DNA of 9,587 nt, taken from Burkholderiales bacterium UBA4615. GTDB taxonomy: Bacteria > Pseudomonadota > Gammaproteobacteria > Burkholderiales > Burkholderiaceae_E. The notes beneath the pieces are model-generated. The model saw only the letters and a program-made list of their open reading frames with translations, did not search any database and was not told the DNA's origin. Within the stretch, counting starts at the first letter, position 1. The number at the start of each line of letters is the position of its first letter. Of this stretch, positions 1 to 6,379 are shown piece after piece. The translations under genes and the position numbers were made by a program. Location of the stretch: contig DGIT01000113.1 of assembly GCA_002386465.1 (NCBI GenBank), positions 1-9,587 on the forward strand. The letters are read 5' to 3'.

Positions 1-45
1 GAGCGGTTCATGAAGATCGTGTCGCTGGCTCCCGAAGTGCTGTAA
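1..45 (+). CDS. rplN: 50S ribosomal protein L14, C-terminal end only (partial)
   Basis: Only the last 14 codons and the TAA stop lie in the window; the translation is ERFMKIVSLAPEVL, which matches the highly conserved L14 C-terminus (E. coli ends KFMKIISLAPEVL). L14 binds 23S rRNA near the subunit interface. Its position directly before rplX is the standard spc-operon order. The stop codon overlaps the AAGGAG SD (44-49) of rplX, so termination here and initiation downstream are likely coupled. Confidence 0.95.
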   Translation, partial: ERFMKIVSLAPEVL

Positions 46-58
46 GGAGCGCACGCAC

Positions 59-376
59 ATGGAAAAAATCCGCAAAGGCGATGAAGTGATCGTCATCGCC
101 GGCCGAGACAAAGGCAAGCGCGCTACCGTCAGTGCGCGGGTCAGTGATACCCACCTGCTGGTTGATGGGGTCAATGTTGCGAAGAAGCATGCTCGCCCTA
201 ACCCGATGAAGGGTGTGGCTGGCGGCATCGTCGACAAGACCATGCCCATTGATCAGTCGAACGTCATGCTGTTCAACCCGGCGACTGGCAAGGGTGATCG
301 GGTGGGGTTCAAGGTACTCGAGGACGGCACGAAGGTGCGCGTCTACCGTTCCAACGGCGAACAGGTCAAGGCCTGA
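59..376 (+). CDS. rplX: 50S ribosomal protein L24
   Basis: This 105-residue protein is close to the E. coli length of 104. L24 is one of the first proteins to bind 23S rRNA and nucleates 50S assembly; in the mature subunit it lies near the peptide exit tunnel. The N-terminal KOW-type beta-barrel is clear at about residues 5-33, with the GRDKGK loop at 15-20. It is followed by a conserved basic stretch (VAKKHARPNP) and the typical C-terminal GKGDRVGFKVLEDGTKVRVYRSNGE. The ATG at 59 is preceded by AAGGAG at 44-49, which overlaps the rplN stop. Second gene of the classical spc operon. Confidence 0.98.
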   Translation: MEKIRKGDEVIVIAGRDKGKRATVSARVSDTHLLVDGVNVAKKHARPNPMKGVAGGIVDKTMPIDQSNVMLFNPATGKGDRVGFKVLEDGTKVRVYRSNGEQVKA

Positions 377-377
377 G

Positions 378-410
378 GCCGCGGACAACTAGGAAAGACT
401 TCGCAATGGC
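378..410 (+). promoter_or_regulatory. Candidate S8-type translational operator overlapping the rplE start
   Basis: The 29-nt rplX-rplE spacer can fold back on the rplE start codon. GCC (378-380) pairs with GGC (408-410) and GCGG (381-384) with UCGC (401-404), leaving an asymmetric bulge AAU (405-407) and a loop that contains the AGGAAAG SD (391-397). In E. coli, S8 represses the spc operon by binding a bulged helix at exactly this junction, which mimics its 16S site. The position and bulged form fit. The equivalence to an S8 site is inference, and the helix is short. Confidence 0.4.
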
Positions 411-945
411 TCGTCTGCAAGCTACCTACCGCGAGAAAATCGCCCCGGACCTCATGTCGAAGTTCGGATACACCTCGGTCATGCAGGTGCCGCGCATCAC
501 CAAGATCACGCTCAACATGGGTGTGGGCGAGGCGATTGCCGACAAGAAGCTGATCGAGGCTGCCGCGGGCGATCTCACCAAAATCGCTGGTCAAAAACCG
601 GTGACCACGAAAGCCCGCAAGGCCATCGCCGGATTCAAGATCCGCGCGGGCTACCCGATTGGCTGCATGGTCACCTTGCGCGGTGATCGGATGTATGAGT
701 TTCTCGATCGCCTCGTCACGGTTGCGCTGCCTCGTGTGCGCGACTTTCGCGGTATCTCGGCCCGCGCCTTTGATGGCCGCGGCAATTACAACCTCGGTGT
801 GAAAGAGCAGATCATTTTCCCCGAGATTGAGTACGACAAGGTCGATAAGGTGCGCGGGCTGAATATCAGCATCACCACCACCGCCAAGTCCGACGATGAA
901 GCTAAGGCGCTCCTCGCAGCGTTCCGCTTCCCGTTCCGTAACTGA
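406..945 (+). CDS. rplE: 50S ribosomal protein L5
   Basis: The 179-residue product has the same length as E. coli L5. L5 binds 5S rRNA with L18 and L25 in the central protuberance and contacts the P-site tRNA and S13. Family landmarks are ITLNMGVGEA near residues 34-43, the L5 signature LTKIAGQKPVTTKARKA at 57-73, the GFKIRAGYPIGC segment after it, and the FPFRN C-terminus. The start at 406 gives the conserved MARLQATYREKI N-terminus. An SD-like AGGAAAG lies at 391-397. In E. coli this is the gene whose translation S8 directly blocks; a possible equivalent hairpin covers the start here. Confidence 0.98.
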   Translation: MARLQATYREKIAPDLMSKFGYTSVMQVPRITKITLNMGVGEAIADKKLIEAAAGDLTKIAGQKPVTTKARKAIAGFKIRAGYPIGCMVTLRGDRMYEFLDRLVTVALPRVRDFRGISARAFDGRGNYNLGVKEQIIFPEIEYDKVDKVRGLNISITTTAKSDDEAKALLAAFRFPFRN

Positions 946-955
946 GGGTTGATAC

Positions 956-1261
956 GTGGCCAAGACGTCTCTGATCGAGCGCGAAAAGAAGCGCGAAATG
1001 CTGGTGAAGAAGTACGCCCCCAAGCGTGCCGAACTCAACGCCATCATCAACGACCAGTCCAAGTCCGAAGAGGAGCGCTTTCAGGCGCGACTCAAACTGC
1101 AACAGCTGCCGCGCAATGCCAACCCCACCCGGCTGCGCAATCGCTGCGAACTCACCGGCCGCCCCCGCGGCACGTTCCGCAAGTTCGGTCTGGCCCGCAA
1201 CAAACTGCGCGAGATTGCCATGCGCGGTGAAGTGCCTGGCATGACCAAGGCGAGCTGGTAA
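956..1261 (+). CDS. rpsN: 30S ribosomal protein S14 (zinc-independent, C-minus form), GTG start
   Basis: S14 is a late-assembling protein of the 30S head near the decoding region. The 101-residue length is the long form, and the only cysteine is C64, so the CXXC zinc ribbon of the short C-plus form is absent. Conserved blocks are MAKTSLIEREKKRE at the N-terminus and LTGRPRGTFRKFGLARNKLR at about 66-85. The start is GTG at 956: it gives the conserved MAKTS N-terminus, and GAGGG (944-948), which overlaps the rplE TGA, is a well-spaced SD. A longer out-of-frame reading at 949 is a shadow. Confidence 0.97.
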   Translation: MAKTSLIEREKKREMLVKKYAPKRAELNAIINDQSKSEEERFQARLKLQQLPRNANPTRLRNRCELTGRPRGTFRKFGLARNKLREIAMRGEVPGMTKASW

Positions 1262-1273
1262 GGAGCCCATCAC

Positions 1274-1669
1274 ATGAGCATGAGCGATCCGATCGCCGAC
1301 ATGTTCACGCGCATCCGCAACGCGCAGCGCGTCGACAAACAAACCGTGGTCATGCCCTCTTCGAAGCTGAAGGTGGCGATTGCAGCCGTCCTCAAGGACG
1401 AAGGCTACATCGACGGTTATCGTGTGCAGGACGAGGCGGGCAAGCCCCAGCTCGAGCTGCAACTCAAGTACTACGCAGGTCGCCCGGTCATCGAGCGCCT
1501 TGAGCGGGTCTCGCGACCTGGTCTGCGTATCTACAAGGGTCGTGACCATCTTCCCCAGGTGCTGAACGGTCTGGGCGTTGCCATCGTGACCACGTCCAAG
1601 GGCGTGATGACCGATCGGCGCGCACGTCAGACGGGCCTGGGCGGCGAAGTCATCGGCTACGTGGCCTAA
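1274..1669 (+). CDS. rpsH: 30S ribosomal protein S8
   Basis: This 131-residue protein is a primary 16S rRNA binder of the central domain (helices 21/25). In enterobacteria it is also the translational repressor of the spc operon. The N-terminus MSMSDPIADMFTRIRNAQ parallels E. coli MSMQDPIADMLTRIRN, which supports the ATG at 1274 rather than the second in-frame ATG at 1280. The S8 signature GVAIVTTSKGVMTDRRA is at about 101-117, followed by the GLGGEVIGYVA C-terminus. The SD AAGGAG (1260-1265) overlaps the rpsN stop codon. Confidence 0.98.
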   Translation: MSMSDPIADMFTRIRNAQRVDKQTVVMPSSKLKVAIAAVLKDEGYIDGYRVQDEAGKPQLELQLKYYAGRPVIERLERVSRPGLRIYKGRDHLPQVLNGLGVAIVTTSKGVMTDRRARQTGLGGEVIGYVA

Positions 1670-1680
1670 GGAGGAACCGC

Positions 1681-2214
1681 ATGTCACGCGTCGCACGCAT
1701 GCCGGTCACAATTCCTGCCGGTACCGATGTTCAAATTTCCAACGGCGTGATCACCGCCAAGGGCCCGCTGGGTACGCTCACTCAGGCCGCCAATCCGCTG
1801 GTTTCCATCCAGCGTGAGGGTACTGAACTGACCTTCGCAGCAGTCGGGGAGTCGCGTGAGGCCCGTGCCTTGAGCGGCACCTTCCGTGCTCTGGTCTTCA
1901 ATATGGTGACCGGCGTCAGCAAGGGATTTGAGCGCAAGCTCAATCTGGTTGGCGTGGGATATCGCGCGCAGGCTCAGGGTGCTGTACTGAATTTGTCGCT
2001 GGGTTTCTCGCATCCGGTGGCTCACAAGATGCCCGATGGCGTCAAGTGCGAAACCCCGACCCAGACCGAGATCATTATCAAAGGCGCCGACAAGCAGAAG
2101 GTCGGACAGGTGGCCGCCGAAGTGCGCGCATACAAGGAGCCCGAGCCCTATAAAGGCAAAGGCGTGCGGTATGCCGACGAAGTGGTGGTCATCAAGGAAA
2201 CCAAGAAGAAATAA
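1681..2214 (+). CDS. rplF: 50S ribosomal protein L6
   Basis: The 177-residue protein has the usual L6 length. L6 has two homologous alpha/beta domains and sits at the base of the L7/L12 stalk near the sarcin-ricin loop, supporting elongation-factor binding. The N-terminal MSRVARMPVTIPAG and the bacterial L6 signature PEPYKGKGVRY at 154-164 are intact, and the C-terminus is the usual basic KKK tail. The gene has one of the strongest ribosome-binding sites in the window: AAGGAGG at 1668-1674, seven bases before the ATG and overlapping the rpsH stop. Confidence 0.98.
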   Translation: MSRVARMPVTIPAGTDVQISNGVITAKGPLGTLTQAANPLVSIQREGTELTFAAVGESREARALSGTFRALVFNMVTGVSKGFERKLNLVGVGYRAQAQGAVLNLSLGFSHPVAHKMPDGVKCETPTQTEIIIKGADKQKVGQVAAEVRAYKEPEPYKGKGVRYADEVVVIKETKKK

Positions 2215-2232
2215 CCGGGCAGCAGGACGAAC

Positions 2233-2598
2233 ATGGACAAGAAGCAATCCCGTCTGCGCCGCTCACTGCAGACGCGTCACAAGATCGCAGACCTGCGGGT
2301 CGACCGTCTTACGGTCTATCGCAGCAATCTGCATATTTACGCCAACATCATCGCCGCTTCCGGCGACAAGGTGCTGGTATCGGCCTCAACCATGGAAAGC
2401 GAAGTGCGCGCGCAACTCGCTGGTCAGTCCGGCAAGGGCGGCAATGCTGCTGCGGCGGCACTGGTTGGCAAGCGCATCGCCGAAAAGGCGCTGGCAGCGG
2501 GGATTCAGGCGGTCGCGTTTGACCGCGCCGGCTTTCGCTACCACGGCCGCGTCAAGACGCTGGCCGAGGCGGCTCGCGAAGCCGGTCTGAAGTTCTGA
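2233..2598 (+). CDS. rplR: 50S ribosomal protein L18
   Basis: L18 binds 5S rRNA and helps dock it in the central protuberance. The product is 121 residues, slightly longer than the 117 of E. coli; the extra residues fall in a Gly/Ala-rich segment at about 61-76. Conserved blocks are the basic MDKKQSRLRR N-terminus, the RLTVYRSNLHIYA strand at about 25-37, FDRAGFRYHGRV at 96-107 and the AAREAGLKF C-terminus. A short AGGA (2224-2227) precedes the ATG, so the SD is weaker than in the genes on either side. Spacing from rplF is 18 nt. Confidence 0.97.
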   Translation: MDKKQSRLRRSLQTRHKIADLRVDRLTVYRSNLHIYANIIAASGDKVLVSASTMESEVRAQLAGQSGKGGNAAAAALVGKRIAEKALAAGIQAVAFDRAGFRYHGRVKTLAEAAREAGLKF

Positions 2599-2623
2599 TT
2601 CGGCCGACAAAGGAACAGCAAGG

Positions 2624-3142
2624 ATGGCAAAGATCCAGGCACGCGTCGGCGCTGAACAGCGCGACGACGGACTCAAAGAGAAGATGATCGCGGTCAATCG
2701 TGTGACCAAGGTCGTCAAGGGTGGTCGCATTCTCGGCTTCGCGGCACTGACCGTGGTCGGTGATGGCGATGGTCGCATTGGCATGGGCAAGGGCAAGTCC
2801 CGTGAAGTGCCCGTGGCGGTGCAAAAGGCGATGGACGAAGCGCGCCGCAAAATGATGCGTGTGGCACTTCGCAATGGCACGCTGCAGCATCCCCTTGAAG
2901 GCCGTCATGGCGCAGCGCGGGTCTATATCGCACCTGCCGCAGCCGGTACCGGCATCATCGCGGGCGGCCCGATGCGCGCCATCTTCGAAGTGATGGGCGT
3001 CACCAATGTCGTGGCAAAAAGCCATGGGTCGACCAACCCCTACAACATGGTGCGCGCCACGCTGAACGCGTTCACCCGGCAGAGCACGCCCGCCGAAATT
3101 GCGGCCAAGCGTGGCAAGACCGTTGAGGAAATTCTCGGCTGA
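2624..3142 (+). CDS. rpsE: 30S ribosomal protein S5
   Basis: S5 binds the 16S rRNA near the decoding centre and mRNA entry channel, affects translational fidelity and neighbours S4 and S8. The 172-residue protein has the N-terminal double-stranded-RNA-binding fold with VNRVTKVVKGGR at 24-35; in E. coli this is the loop where spectinomycin-resistance changes map, and it looks wild type here. GDGDGRIGMGKGKSREVP follows at 47-63, then the second domain with the GTGIIAGGPMRAIFE block at about 108-122. The SD AAAGGA (2609-2614) is well spaced from the ATG. Confidence 0.98.
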   Translation: MAKIQARVGAEQRDDGLKEKMIAVNRVTKVVKGGRILGFAALTVVGDGDGRIGMGKGKSREVPVAVQKAMDEARRKMMRVALRNGTLQHPLEGRHGAARVYIAPAAAGTGIIAGGPMRAIFEVMGVTNVVAKSHGSTNPYNMVRATLNAFTRQSTPAEIAAKRGKTVEEILG

Positions 3143-3159
3143 AGGCCGGGGAGCACGCC

Positions 3160-3342
3160 ATGAGCAAGAAGACTGTGAAAGTCACCCTGGTTCGTAGCCC
3201 GATCGGCACGCGCGATTCGCATCGCCAGACGGTCCTCGGGCTGGGCCTGAAGAAAATCAACCAGACCCGCGAACTCGAGGACACCCCCGCGGTGCGCGGC
3301 ATGATCACCAAGGTTTCGTACCTGGTGAAGGTCGAGGCCTGA
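3160..3342 (+). CDS. rpmD: 50S ribosomal protein L30
   Basis: This 60-residue protein has the short bacterial L30 fold. It begins MSKKTVKVTLVRSPIGTRDS and carries the conserved LGLGLKKINQTRELEDTPAVRGMI segment in which L30 family members align. L30 is a small 23S rRNA-binding protein at the 50S periphery. A GGGGAG stretch (3148-3153) precedes the ATG. Its stop codon is only one base from the rplO start, so the two genes are probably translationally coupled. Confidence 0.97.
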   Translation: MSKKTVKVTLVRSPIGTRDSHRQTVLGLGLKKINQTRELEDTPAVRGMITKVSYLVKVEA

Positions 3343-3343
3343 C

Positions 3344-3775
3344 ATGAAACTGAACGATCTGTCGCCCGCTGACGGCGCAAATCGCCCGCGCAAGCGCGTT
3401 GGGCGCGGCATCGGCTCCGGCCTGGGCAAGACCGCCGGCCGAGGCCACAAGGGTCAGAAGTCGCGTTCGGGCGGCTTTCACAAGGTGGGCTTCGAGGGCG
3501 GTCAGATGCCCCTGCAGCGTCGCTTGCCCAAGCGCGGTTTCAAGTCGCTTGCTGCGGGTACGGTGGCTGAAGTGCGCCTGTCTGACCTCCAGAAGATGAC
3601 CGGCGAAGACATCGATCTGCTGTCCTTGAAGGCGGCGGGCGTTGTATCGCAACTTGCCCTGTCTGCCCGCGTGATTTTGTCGGGCAGCCTCGATCGCAAG
3701 GTCTCCCTGCGCGGGATCGTGGCCACGAAGGGCGCCAAGGCGGCCATCGAGGCGGCGGGCGGTTCGGTCGCCTGA
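3344..3775 (+). CDS. rplO: 50S ribosomal protein L15
   Basis: L15 has a long basic N-terminal extension that penetrates 23S rRNA and a globular C-terminal domain shared with L18e. The 143-residue product shows both. Residues 1-45 are Gly/Arg/Lys-rich (RKRVGRGIGSGLGKTAGRGH at about 16-35), then KVGFEGGQMPLQRRLPKRGF, and a C-terminal block ending AAIEAAGGSVA. The ATG lies one base after the rpmD stop, and its SD GAGG (3334-3337) is inside rpmD codons. The gene is followed by an unusually SD-poor 39-nt spacer before secY. Confidence 0.98.
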   Translation: MKLNDLSPADGANRPRKRVGRGIGSGLGKTAGRGHKGQKSRSGGFHKVGFEGGQMPLQRRLPKRGFKSLAAGTVAEVRLSDLQKMTGEDIDLLSLKAAGVVSQLALSARVILSGSLDRKVSLRGIVATKGAKAAIEAAGGSVA

Positions 3776-3814
3776 GCGGCCCTGTCACTGAACTCCTGAC
3801 ACTCCGACATCCGC

Positions 3815-5158
3815 GTGGCCAAGACACCCACAGCCCAGCTGAAAGCAGGCGGCAAGTACGGCGATCTGAAACGCCGTCTTGTCTTCCTGCTGCTTGCGCT
3901 CGTGGTCTATCGCGTGGGTGCGCACATTCCTGTGCCCGGTATCGATCCAGAGCAGTTGTCCCAGCTGTTCAAGTCGCAATCGGGCGGCGTGCTCGGGTTG
4001 TTCAACCTGTTTTCCGGTGGCGCACTGTCCCGTTTCACGGTTTTCGCGCTGGGGATCATGCCGTACATCTCGGCGTCGATCATCATGCAGTTGCTGACCG
4101 TCGTGGTGCCCCAGCTTGAAACGCTGAAAAAAGAGGGCGAGGCGGGCCGTCGCAAAATCACCCAGTACACCCGCTGGTTCACGCTGGCCCTGGCAACTTT
4201 CCAGGCATTCGGAATCAGTGTTGCGCTGGAAGCCCAGCCTGGTCTGGTGATCGACCCCGGTTTCATGTTCCGGTTCACTGCAGCGGTCTCGCTCGTGACC
4301 GGCACGATGTTCCTGATGTGGCTGGGCGAGCAGATCACCGAGCGTGGTCTTGGCAACGGTATCTCGATCATTATTTTCGCTGGCATTGCTGCCGGTCTGC
4401 CGGGCGCCATTGCAGGCATGGGCGAGTTGGTGCGCAACGGCTCCATGAGCCCGTTCGTGGCACTCATCATCGTCGCACTCGTGGTGCTGGTGACGGCCTT
4501 TGTCGTGTTCGTTGAGCGGGGCCAGCGTCGAATCACCATCAATTACGCCAAGCGTCAGGTGGGCAACAAGATTTATGGCGGCCAGAGTTCCTATCTGCCG
4601 CTCAAGCTGAACATGTCGGGTGTGATCCCACCGATCTTTGCGTCTTCGATCATTCTGTTCCCGGCGACCGCCGCGCAGTGGTTCACCTCGGGCGACTCCA
4701 CAAACCCGGTCGTTCGGTTCATCAAGGATCTGGCGGCCACGCTTTCGCCCGGACAACCGGTCTACATCGCCCTGTATGCGCTGGCGATCGTCTTTTTCTG
4801 TTTCTTCTACACCGCGCTGGTGTTCAACAGCCGCGAGACCGCAGACAACCTCAAGAAGAGCGGGGCGTTCGTGCCGGGTATCCGACCTGGTGAACAAACG
4901 GCCAAGTATGTCGACAAGATTCTGATGCGCCTGACCCTGGCTGGTGCGGTCTACATCACCCTGGTGTGTCTGCTGCCTGAGTTTCTGGTGCTGCGCTGGA
5001 ACGTGCCCTTTTACTTCGGTGGCACCTCGCTGCTCATCATCGTGGTGGTGACAATGGATTTCATGGCTCAGGTGCAGGCTTACCTGATGTCACATCAGTA
5101 CGAAGGGCTCCTGAAGAAGAACAACTTCAAGGGCATGGGCACGCCGTCGGCGCGCTGA
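3815..5158 (+). CDS. secY: Preprotein translocase subunit SecY, GTG start
   Basis: SecY forms the protein-conducting channel of the inner membrane with SecE and SecG; SecA and the ribosome dock on its cytoplasmic face. The 447-residue sequence has the ten hydrophobic segments expected, the first at about 21-43 ending in the conserved GAHIPVPGI. Gly-rich plug and TM2 residues are at about 57-94. The basic C4 loop ERGQRRITINYAKRQVG is at 234-250, and the C5 loop SRETADNLKKSGAFVPGIRPG is at 339-359. It contains R357, equivalent to the functionally critical E. coli R357. The start must be the GTG at 3815: an in-frame TGA at 3797 rules out anything further upstream, and MAKTPT-QLKAGGKYGDLKRR fits the family. 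No recognisable SD precedes it. Confidence 0.97.
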   Translation: MAKTPTAQLKAGGKYGDLKRRLVFLLLALVVYRVGAHIPVPGIDPEQLSQLFKSQSGGVLGLFNLFSGGALSRFTVFALGIMPYISASIIMQLLTVVVPQLETLKKEGEAGRRKITQYTRWFTLALATFQAFGISVALEAQPGLVIDPGFMFRFTAAVSLVTGTMFLMWLGEQITERGLGNGISIIIFAGIAAGLPGAIAGMGELVRNGSMSPFVALIIVALVVLVTAFVVFVERGQRRITINYAKRQVGNKIYGGQSSYLPLKLNMSGVIPPIFASSIILFPATAAQWFTSGDSTNPVVRFIKDLAATLSPGQPVYIALYALAIVFFCFFYTALVFNSRETADNLKKSGAFVPGIRPGEQTAKYVDKILMRLTLAGAVYITLVCLLPEFLVLRWNVPFYFGGTSLLIIVVVTMDFMAQVQAYLMSHQYEGLLKKNNFKGMGTPSAR

Positions 5159-5174
5159 TCACGGAAGGAACCGG

Positions 5175-5393
5175 ATGTCGAAAGACGATGTGATCCAGAT
5201 GCAGGGCGAGGTGATGGAAAACCTGCCCAACGCAACCTTCCGCGTGAAGCTGGAGAACGGGCATGTAGTGCTGGGACATATTTCCGGAAAGATGCGGATG
5301 CACTACATCCGAATCCTTCCGGGTGACAAGGTGACCGTCGAACTGACGCCTTACGATCTCTCGAGGGCTCGGATCGTTTTCAGGGCCAAGTAG
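5175..5393 (+). CDS. infA: Translation initiation factor IF-1
   Basis: IF-1 is an OB-fold (S1-like) protein that occupies the 30S A site during initiation and helps IF-2 and IF-3. The product is exactly the usual 72 residues. It has the core NGHVVLGHISGKMRMHYIRI at about 28-47 and GDKVTVELTPYDLSRARIVF at about 50-69, both typical of the family. The ATG at 5175 is preceded by AAGGAA (5165-5170). Placement between secY and rpmJ is common in betaproteobacteria, whereas in E. coli infA lies elsewhere. Confidence 0.97.
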   Translation: MSKDDVIQMQGEVMENLPNATFRVKLENGHVVLGHISGKMRMHYIRILPGDKVTVELTPYDLSRARIVFRAK

Positions 5394-5429
5394 GCGGCCG
5401 CGGTTGCAACGCAGCAAGGTAATGAACGG

Positions 5430-5445
5430 GCGTGCTTCGGTGCGC
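5430..5445 (+). promoter_or_regulatory. C(UUCG)G tetraloop hairpin just before the rpmJ SD
   Basis: GCGTGC (5430-5435) and GTGCGC (5440-5445) form a six-pair stem, two of the pairs being G-U, closed by the exceptionally stable C(UUCG)G loop (5436-5439). It sits in the 63-nt infA-rpmJ spacer and ends one base before the SD AGAGGA (5446-5451) of rpmJ. It has no U-tract, so it is not an intrinsic terminator. It could be an mRNA-stability or translation-control element; the function is inferred, the fold is read directly. Confidence 0.5.
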
Positions 5446-5456
5446 AGAGGACTGAA

Positions 5457-5570
5457 ATGAAGGTACTGGCAAGCGTCAAGAAGATCTGCCGCAAGTGCAA
5501 GATCATCAAGCGTAACGGCGTGGTCCGGGTGATTTGCACCGACCCGCGGCATAAGCAGCGTCAAGGCTGA
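5457..5570 (+). CDS. rpmJ: 50S ribosomal protein L36 (zinc-binding form)
   Basis: This small 37-residue protein reads MKVLASVKKICRKCKIIKRN and ends PRHKQRQG. It is the smallest 50S protein and binds 23S rRNA. The zinc ligands of the C-plus type are all present: C11, C14, C27 and H32 (CxxC-x12-C-x4-H). The ATG at 5457 has AGAGGA at 5446-5451 as SD, and the protein is full length for the betaproteobacterial form. The start overlaps the stop of a possible 12-codon upstream reading frame (5422-5460) in an ATGA arrangement. It lies between infA and rpsM, at the spc/alpha junction. Confidence 0.97.
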   Translation: MKVLASVKKICRKCKIIKRNGVVRVICTDPRHKQRQG

Positions 5571-5581
5571 AGAGGATTCGC

Positions 5582-5947
5582 ATGGCACGTATTGCGGGCA
5601 TCAATATTCCTGACCGTCAGCACGCCGAGATCGGCCTGACGGCCATCTTCGGCATTGGTCGGCCTCGGGCCCGGGCCATTTGCGAGGCCGCGGGCGTCCC
5701 GCTGACCAAGAAGGTCAAGGACCTCACCGACGCCGAACTCGAAAAACTGCGCGACCAGATCAACCGCTTCACGATCGAAGGCGACCTGCGCCGCGAAGTG
5801 ACGATGTCGATCAAGCGCCTGATGGACCTGGGCTGCTACCGGGGCGTGCGTCACCGTCGCGGCCTGCCGCTGCGTGGTCAGCGCACCAAGACGAATGCCC
5901 GCACGCGCAAAGGTCCTCGCAAGGCCGGCGTAGCGCTCAAGAAGTAA
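5582..5947 (+). CDS. rpsM: 30S ribosomal protein S13
   Basis: S13 is in the 30S head and bridges to L5 and to P-site tRNA through its basic tail. The 121-residue protein starts MARIAGINIPDRQHAEIGLT, has the LTAIFGIGRPRA helix-turn-helix motif at about 19-30, the S13 signature GVRHRRGLPLRGQRTKTNAR at 88-107 and a lysine-rich C-terminus. The SD AGAGGA is at 5571-5576. The gene follows rpmJ by only 11 nt, which leaves no space for the long pseudoknot leader that S4 recognises before rpsM in E. coli. Confidence 0.98.
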   Translation: MARIAGINIPDRQHAEIGLTAIFGIGRPRARAICEAAGVPLTKKVKDLTDAELEKLRDQINRFTIEGDLRREVTMSIKRLMDLGCYRGVRHRRGLPLRGQRTKTNARTRKGPRKAGVALKK

Positions 5948-5971
5948 ACCGAACACACGGACTGATCGAAC

Positions 5972-6379
5972 ATGGCCACTCAGAAACAAGGCTCGCAGCA
6001 AGGCAGCCGCGTGCGCAAGAAGGTCAAGAAGAACGTCTCGGACGGCATTGCGCACGTCCACGCGTCCTTCAACAACACCATCATCACGATCACCGATCGT
6101 CAGGGCAATGCCCTGTCGTGGGCGTCATCGGGCGGTGCCGGTTTCAAGGGGTCGCGTAAATCGACACCTTTCGCCGCGCAGGTCGCCGCAGAGAGCGCAG
6201 GTCGTGCCGCCCAGGAGCAAGGCATTCGCAACCTCGATGTGCGTATCAAGGGCCCCGGCCCCGGACGTGAGTCGTCGGTGCGCGCGCTCAATGCACTGGG
6301 CATCAAGATCATGTCGATTGCTGACGTGACGCCGGTGCCGCACAACGGCTGCCGGCCACCCAAGAAGCGCCGCATCTGA
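5972..6379 (+). CDS. rpsK: 30S ribosomal protein S11
   Basis: S11 forms part of the 30S platform next to the 3' end of 16S rRNA, close to the anti-SD. The 135-residue protein contains GIAHVHASFNNTIITITD at about 25-42, the SSGGAGFKGSRKSTPFAAQ block at about 52-70, the family GPGPGRESSVRAL motif and the conserved C-terminus NGCRPPKKRRI. It is about six residues longer than E. coli S11, the difference being in the Gln/Ser-rich N-terminus. No good SD precedes the ATG; only GGA at 5959-5961 is visible, so expression may rely on coupling to rpsM 24 nt upstream. Confidence 0.97.
   Translation: MATQKQGSQQGSRVRKKVKKNVSDGIAHVHASFNNTIITITDRQGNALSWASSGGAGFKGSRKSTPFAAQVAAESAGRAAQEQGIRNLDVRIKGPGPGRESSVRALNALGIKIMSIADVTPVPHNGCRPPKKRRI

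Noticed and set aside
902..1696. A 264-codon minus-strand frame across rpsN and rpsH
   Set aside because: It is antisense to three conserved ribosomal genes, with a composition typical of a shadow frame and no recognisable domain.
2036..2590. A 184-codon plus-strand frame overlapping rplF and rplR
   Set aside because: It reads the same DNA as L6 and L18 in another frame, gives an Arg/Ser/Pro-rich product and has no SD.
3785..4897. A 370-codon open frame on the minus strand opposite secY
   Set aside because: It lies entirely antisense to the clear SecY gene; the translation is low-complexity, His/Arg/Glu-rich and matches no family. Long antisense frames are expected in GC-rich coding DNA.
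5571..5581. E. coli-type alpha-operon leader (S4 pseudoknot) before rpsM
   Set aside because: Only 11 nt separate rpmJ and rpsM, almost all taken by the SD, so the known leader cannot fit there outside coding sequence.
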